Assembly: GCA_018335695.1 (NCBI GenBank)
Contig: JAGXRV010000060.1
Coordinates: 1 to 43,664, forward strand
Direction of reading: 5' to 3'
DNA: 43,664 bases
Origin: Clostridium sp.
GTDB taxonomy: Bacteria > Bacillota > Dethiobacteria > Dethiobacterales > Dethiobacteraceae
Of the stretch, positions 40,493 through 43,664 are shown one piece after another. Position 1 is the stretch's first letter; every line of letters begins with the position of its first letter. A model generated the notes under the pieces. The model was not told the DNA's origin. It did not search any database and saw nothing but the letters and a program-made list of their open reading frames with translations. Both the position numbers and the translations under genes were made by a program.

Positions 40493-41389
40493 ATGAGAAA
40501 TACGGCGGAGAAAATTGCGTCCCAGATAAGCGGGATAGTACGCAGCGATGAATTATTGTCGCGGCATACCTCGTTTAAGATCGGCGGGCCTGTGGATTTA
40601 TTCGTTGAGCCGCTGACAATGACGGATCTGATTATTGTGCTGTCGATTCTGCGGCGGGAGGAGATACCTTATTATCTGCTGGGCAGCGGCACAAATTTGC
40701 TGGTTAGTGATGCGGGATACCGCGGTGCGGTGGTGCGGCTGGCCGGTGAGTTTAAGCAATTTGCCTACGAAAACTGCTGTGTGGAGGCAGGTGCGGCAGT
40801 GCCGCTGGCCCGGTTGGCAAGCGATGCCGGCAGACGCGGCTTGGCGGGACTCGATTTTGCCGCCGGCATACCCGGTACGGTGGGCGGCGCTTTAGTGATG
40901 AATGCGGGTGCACATGGTTCTGCCATTGGTAATGTTTTGCTTGAGGCGCTGATTTTAGATGAAAAACTGTGCTTACATAGTTTTGCGGCTAAAGATTTGG
41001 GCTTGTCTTACCGCAAAAGCAATATTACATCCGCTTCTGTAGTTTGCCGGGTTAAGTTGCGTCTGTCGCAAGGGGAGCGGGATTTACAGGCAAAAATATG
41101 CGGTCAGCATCTTCGTTTCCGCCGCGAACACCAACCGCTCCAACCTAATGCCGGCAGTATTTTTAAAAACCCGCCGCATGATTTCGCCGGGCGGCTGATT
41201 GAAGCCGCCGGCCTGAAAGGGCGGCGAGCGGGTGGAGCTATGATTTCCGATTTGCATGCTAATTTTATTGTTAACTGCGGTAATGCCAGCGCCGCTGATG
41301 TTTGGTTTCTGCTGGAAATGGCCAGGGAAGAAGTGGCAAGACAGTTTGGCGTAAATCTTGAACTGGAAATTCGCTTACTTGGTTATTAA
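40493..41389 (+). CDS. murB: UDP-N-acetylenolpyruvoylglucosamine reductase MurB
   Basis: This reduces enolpyruvyl-UDP-GlcNAc to UDP-MurNAc using NADPH and FAD. The 298-residue protein (type IIb size) has HTSFKIGGPVDLF, LGSGTNLLV, the FAD-binding AAGIPGTVGGALVMNAGAHG and the C-terminal QPNAGSIFKNP and GAMISDLHANFIVN, with the conserved active-site Ser in GSIFKNP. ATG 40493 is chosen since GGAGG (40483-40487) precedes it by five bases; ATG 40481 would overlap that site. Confidence 0.95.
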   Translation: MRNTAEKIASQISGIVRSDELLSRHTSFKIGGPVDLFVEPLTMTDLIIVLSILRREEIPYYLLGSGTNLLVSDAGYRGAVVRLAGEFKQFAYENCCVEAGAAVPLARLASDAGRRGLAGLDFAAGIPGTVGGALVMNAGAHGSAIGNVLLEALILDEKLCLHSFAAKDLGLSYRKSNITSASVVCRVKLRLSQGERDLQAKICGQHLRFRREHQPLQPNAGSIFKNPPHDFAGRLIEAAGLKGRRAGGAMISDLHANFIVNCGNASAADVWFLLEMAREEVARQFGVNLELEIRLLGY

Positions 41390-41405
41390 GCAGGAAGGTG
41401 AGAAA

Positions 41406-42680
41406 ATGGAAAGATATGTTATCCGCGGCGGTAACCGTCTAGAGGGAGTTGTGAGAGTAGGAGGAGCGAAAAACTCGATCCTGCCGATTCTAGCCGCCGT
41501 TTTGTTAAATAAAAGAGGCGAGGAAATAATTTTGACAAATGTGCCGCGGATTCGCGACGTGGCTAAAATGGTGGAAATTCTGCGCAGTCTTGGGGTGAGT
41601 GTCACCTGGAGCGGCAGCAATATGGCTGTTTCCACTCGCAATGTGCATAGTTATCTGATTGATGAAAAGCTGATGAGGGAAATGCGTTCCACCGTATTTT
41701 TAATGGGAGCGCTGCTTGGCCGCTTCGGTGAGGTTTGCATTTCACGTCCCGGCGGCTGTGCTATCGGACATCGCCCTATCGGTCTGCATTTAAAAGGTTT
41801 GACCGCGCTAGGCGTCCAGTTTCGTGAGCAGCAGCAGGGTTATCTCCATGGCAGCAGTGTGCGCCTGACAGGCGCAGATATACATCTTGACTATCCCAGT
41901 GTGGGCGCTACGGAAAACATTATGTTGGCAGCCGTTTATGCTCATGGCATGACGACAATTGCCAATGCCGCCAAAGAACCGGAAATTGTTGATTTGCAGA
42001 ATTTTTTAAATAAGATGGGTGCCAGAGTCAGGGGGGCGGGGACTGACCAAATCAGGGTGGAAGGTGTCTCGCAATTGGCGAGCGTTGAATATAGCGTCAT
42101 CCCGGACAGAATTGTGGCGGGAACGCTGATGACGGCAGTGGCAGCCAGCGGCGGAGATGTGATTTTGGAAAAGTTGATTCCGGCTCATTTAGAGGCGGTA
42201 ACAGCCAAGCTGCGGGAGGCAGGTGTGCAAATCAGGGAAGAAAATGATCGGTTGCGGATCCAAGGAGTTGCTCGACCTGAGGCGGTTGAATTTGTGCGCA
42301 CGCTGCCTTATCCGGGATTTCCTACCGATTTGCAGGCGCAGATGATGGCGCTTTTGACGCGAGCCAGAGGGAGCAGCATCATAGTGGAAAGCGTCTTTGA
42401 GTCGCGCTTTAAGCATGTGGGCGAGTTGAACCGCATGGGTGCCAGTATTATTGTTGCCACCGACAACCGTACAGCCATCGTCAATGGCGTGAAAAAGTTA
42501 ACAGGCGCGACTGTGACCGCTTCTGATCTGCGAGCCGGCGCCGCCCTGGTGGTGGCGGGATTATCAGCGGAAGGCGAAACGATTGTGGAAGGATTGGAAC
42601 ATGTCAAGCGCGGCTATGAAAATCTTGAGGGGGATCTAAGCAAGATCGGAGCAGATATTAGGAGGGTTGGCGGGCTGTAA
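41406..42680 (+). CDS. murA: UDP-GlcNAc 1-carboxyvinyltransferase MurA
   Basis: This catalyses the first committed step of peptidoglycan synthesis: enolpyruvyl transfer from PEP to UDP-GlcNAc. The 424-residue protein has GGAKNSILPILAA near 19-31 and the catalytic Cys118 in RPGGCAIGHRP, the Cys bound by fosfomycin, so susceptibility at the target is expected. ATG 41406 follows GGAAGGTGAG; an upstream in-frame ATG at 41358 lies within murB. Confidence 0.96.
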   Translation: MERYVIRGGNRLEGVVRVGGAKNSILPILAAVLLNKRGEEIILTNVPRIRDVAKMVEILRSLGVSVTWSGSNMAVSTRNVHSYLIDEKLMREMRSTVFLMGALLGRFGEVCISRPGGCAIGHRPIGLHLKGLTALGVQFREQQQGYLHGSSVRLTGADIHLDYPSVGATENIMLAAVYAHGMTTIANAAKEPEIVDLQNFLNKMGARVRGAGTDQIRVEGVSQLASVEYSVIPDRIVAGTLMTAVAASGGDVILEKLIPAHLEAVTAKLREAGVQIREENDRLRIQGVARPEAVEFVRTLPYPGFPTDLQAQMMALLTRARGSSIIVESVFESRFKHVGELNRMGASIIVATDNRTAIVNGVKKLTGATVTASDLRAGAALVVAGLSAEGETIVEGLEHVKRGYENLEGDLSKIGADIRRVGGL

Positions 42681-42726
42681 TTCACAGACGCCAACCTCGT
42701 CGTTTATTATTTGGAGGCAGAAACAG

Positions 42727-43527
42727 ATGGAAAAGAGACGCTTTGTAAAACCGGTTCGAATCAGAAAAAAGGTTTCAGTCAATCCGGAAAAAACACGGCT
42801 GATTAAGCGGCGCTTATTGGCTACGTTGCTTTTTGTGGTAGTTCTTTGGACATTTCTCAGTTTTATCGGTTCCGATTTTTTTACTATTGCCGCAATCAAT
42901 ATTTACGGCAATACGTACACTACAGAAAAAGAGATACGACTCGCGCTTTCAGTTGCTGAGGGAGACAATATTTGGCGATTGAATAAGGCGCAGCAGGAGG
43001 CTAAGCTAAAAACTATTGCCAGAATAGAAAGCGCGCGGGTGACTCGCGAACTGCCGAATAAATTGAAGGTGGAAGTAACAGAAAAGAGGGCGCTGGCACT
43101 TGTTCCATATAATGGATATTTTTTTGAAATGGGTAGTGACGGTATGGTGCTCGCCACAACCCAAAATCCGCAAAACTATAACATTCCCATGCTGACAGGT
43201 TTGGCTCCGCTGGAGTTGTCGGTAGGCGAAACATTGCTTAGCGGCCTTCAGTTGCAAGAAGTGGTACAAGCGTTAGAGGCTATGGCGGCCGCAGGGGTAG
43301 CAGTGTCAGAGCTGAATTTTGCAGAACCTGAGAAGTTAGTGCTGATAACTATGGACGGGTTCACAGTCTGGCTGGGACAGGGCAATCACAGTGAGAAAGC
43401 GGCTTTGCTAGTGCAGATTATCGGTCGTTTACAAGGGAGGCAAGCCGAGGGATACATAGATTTGCGTGTTCCGGGAGCACCTGCTTTTAACACTTTGACT
43501 GAAGAAAAAACACAAAAAAACAATTAG
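42727..43527 (+). CDS. divIB: Cell division protein DivIB/FtsQ
   Basis: This is a bitopic divisome protein acting with FtsL and DivIC. The 266-residue product has a Lys/Arg-rich cytoplasmic tail (1-28), one membrane helix (about 29-48), a POTRA domain starting at FTIAAINIYGNTYTTEKEI (about 52-120) and a FtsQ beta-domain. ATG 42727 follows GGAGG (42713-42717). The longer open frame overlaps murA and has no ribosome site. Position between murA and ftsA is the normal one. Confidence 0.9.
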   Translation: MEKRRFVKPVRIRKKVSVNPEKTRLIKRRLLATLLFVVVLWTFLSFIGSDFFTIAAINIYGNTYTTEKEIRLALSVAEGDNIWRLNKAQQEAKLKTIARIESARVTRELPNKLKVEVTEKRALALVPYNGYFFEMGSDGMVLATTQNPQNYNIPMLTGLAPLELSVGETLLSGLQLQEVVQALEAMAAAGVAVSELNFAEPEKLVLITMDGFTVWLGQGNHSEKAALLVQIIGRLQGRQAEGYIDLRVPGAPAFNTLTEEKTQKNN

Positions 43528-43599
43528 TCTAAAAAAAGGGAAAAGAACAGTCTTGTGGAATAAGAAAACAGTGAACAAGAGGGGCGAGGGGATGCAATT

Positions 43600-43664
43600 G
43601 TGGTTAAACGGAATCTGGTCTGCGGAATGGATATCGGAACCTCACATGTCCGAGCCATTATCGG
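43600..43664 (+). CDS. ftsA: FtsA, N-terminal fragment (cut by window edge)
   Basis: The last 65 bases encode VVKRNLVCGMDIGTSHVRAI and continue past the window. GMDIGTS is the phosphate-1 motif of the actin-like ATPase fold of FtsA, which anchors FtsZ to the membrane. The start is GTG 43600, eight bases after GAGGGG. Only 21 complete codons are visible, so the identification leans on this motif and on position after divIB. Confidence 0.85.
   Translation, partial: MVKRNLVCGMDIGTSHVRAII

Noticed and set aside
1-43664. CRISPR array, tRNA, rRNA or integrase-type mobile element
   Set aside because: No regularly spaced 25-40 bp repeats with unique spacers, no tRNA-like cloverleaf or rRNA sequence, and no transposase or integrase gene were seen; the repeats present are palindromic and irregularly dispersed.

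Overview
The window reads as chromosomal DNA of a Gram-positive, probably anaerobic member of the Firmicutes (Clostridia, Peptococcaceae-like), with moderate GC. The reasons are the gene order of the division/cell-wall (dcw) cluster, a diaminopimelate-type MurE, a division PBP with PASTA domains, the recJ-rel-hisS-aspS-6S RNA neighbourhood known from Firmicutes, strong GGAGG ribosome sites with many GTG/TTG starts, sigma-A consensus promoters, and a small siroheme sulfite reductase with ferredoxin clusters. The species is not identifiable from the sequence alone.

Layout: (1) 1-4340 holds recJ and the bifunctional (p)ppGpp enzyme gene rel, followed by a bidirectional terminator. (2) 4364-6286 (minus) encodes a secreted amidase with five SH3b repeats. 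(3) 6550-12370 is a sulfur-assimilation block: an operon sulfite reductase - TusA-like - ThiF/MoeB-like - metI - metC, then cysK on its own promoter. (4) 12502-13360 is a HepT/MntA toxin-antitoxin pair; an array of palindromic repeats separates it from hisS-aspS (13623-16669). (5) 16641-17705 (minus) encodes a sugar-nucleotidyltransferase-like protein. (6) 18063-20981 is an SsuCBA-like ABC importer whose promoter region resembles those of the sulfur operon and cysK. (7) 21086-21311 is a 6S RNA, followed by csoR-mgtE and ccdA-resA. (8) 24478-28643 (minus) is pstS-pstC-pstA-pstB behind a Pho box; PstS carries an N-terminal copper-amine-oxidase-type stalk domain. (9) 28903-43664 is the dcw cluster: mraZ, rsmH, ftsL, pbp, murE, murF, mraY, murD, ftsW, murG, murB, murA, divIB and the first codons of ftsA. 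murC is missing from it.

How it fits together: the sulfite reductase would make sulfide (or sulfur for a TusA/E1-like relay); CysK and MetI/MetC would fix it into cysteine and homocysteine; the SsuCBA-like importer would bring in organosulfur compounds. A shared promoter layout (TTGACA-17/18-TATAAT followed 28, 29 or 38 bp later by TAGGAATT) ties these three transcription units into one putative regulon. That regulon, together with a TusA/E1-like pair lacking any ThiS/HcyS carrier, is the most interesting candidate system here. Also notable are an interspersed hairpin repeat family (five copies) and a 13-bp triple repeat that could mask the rel ribosome binding site.
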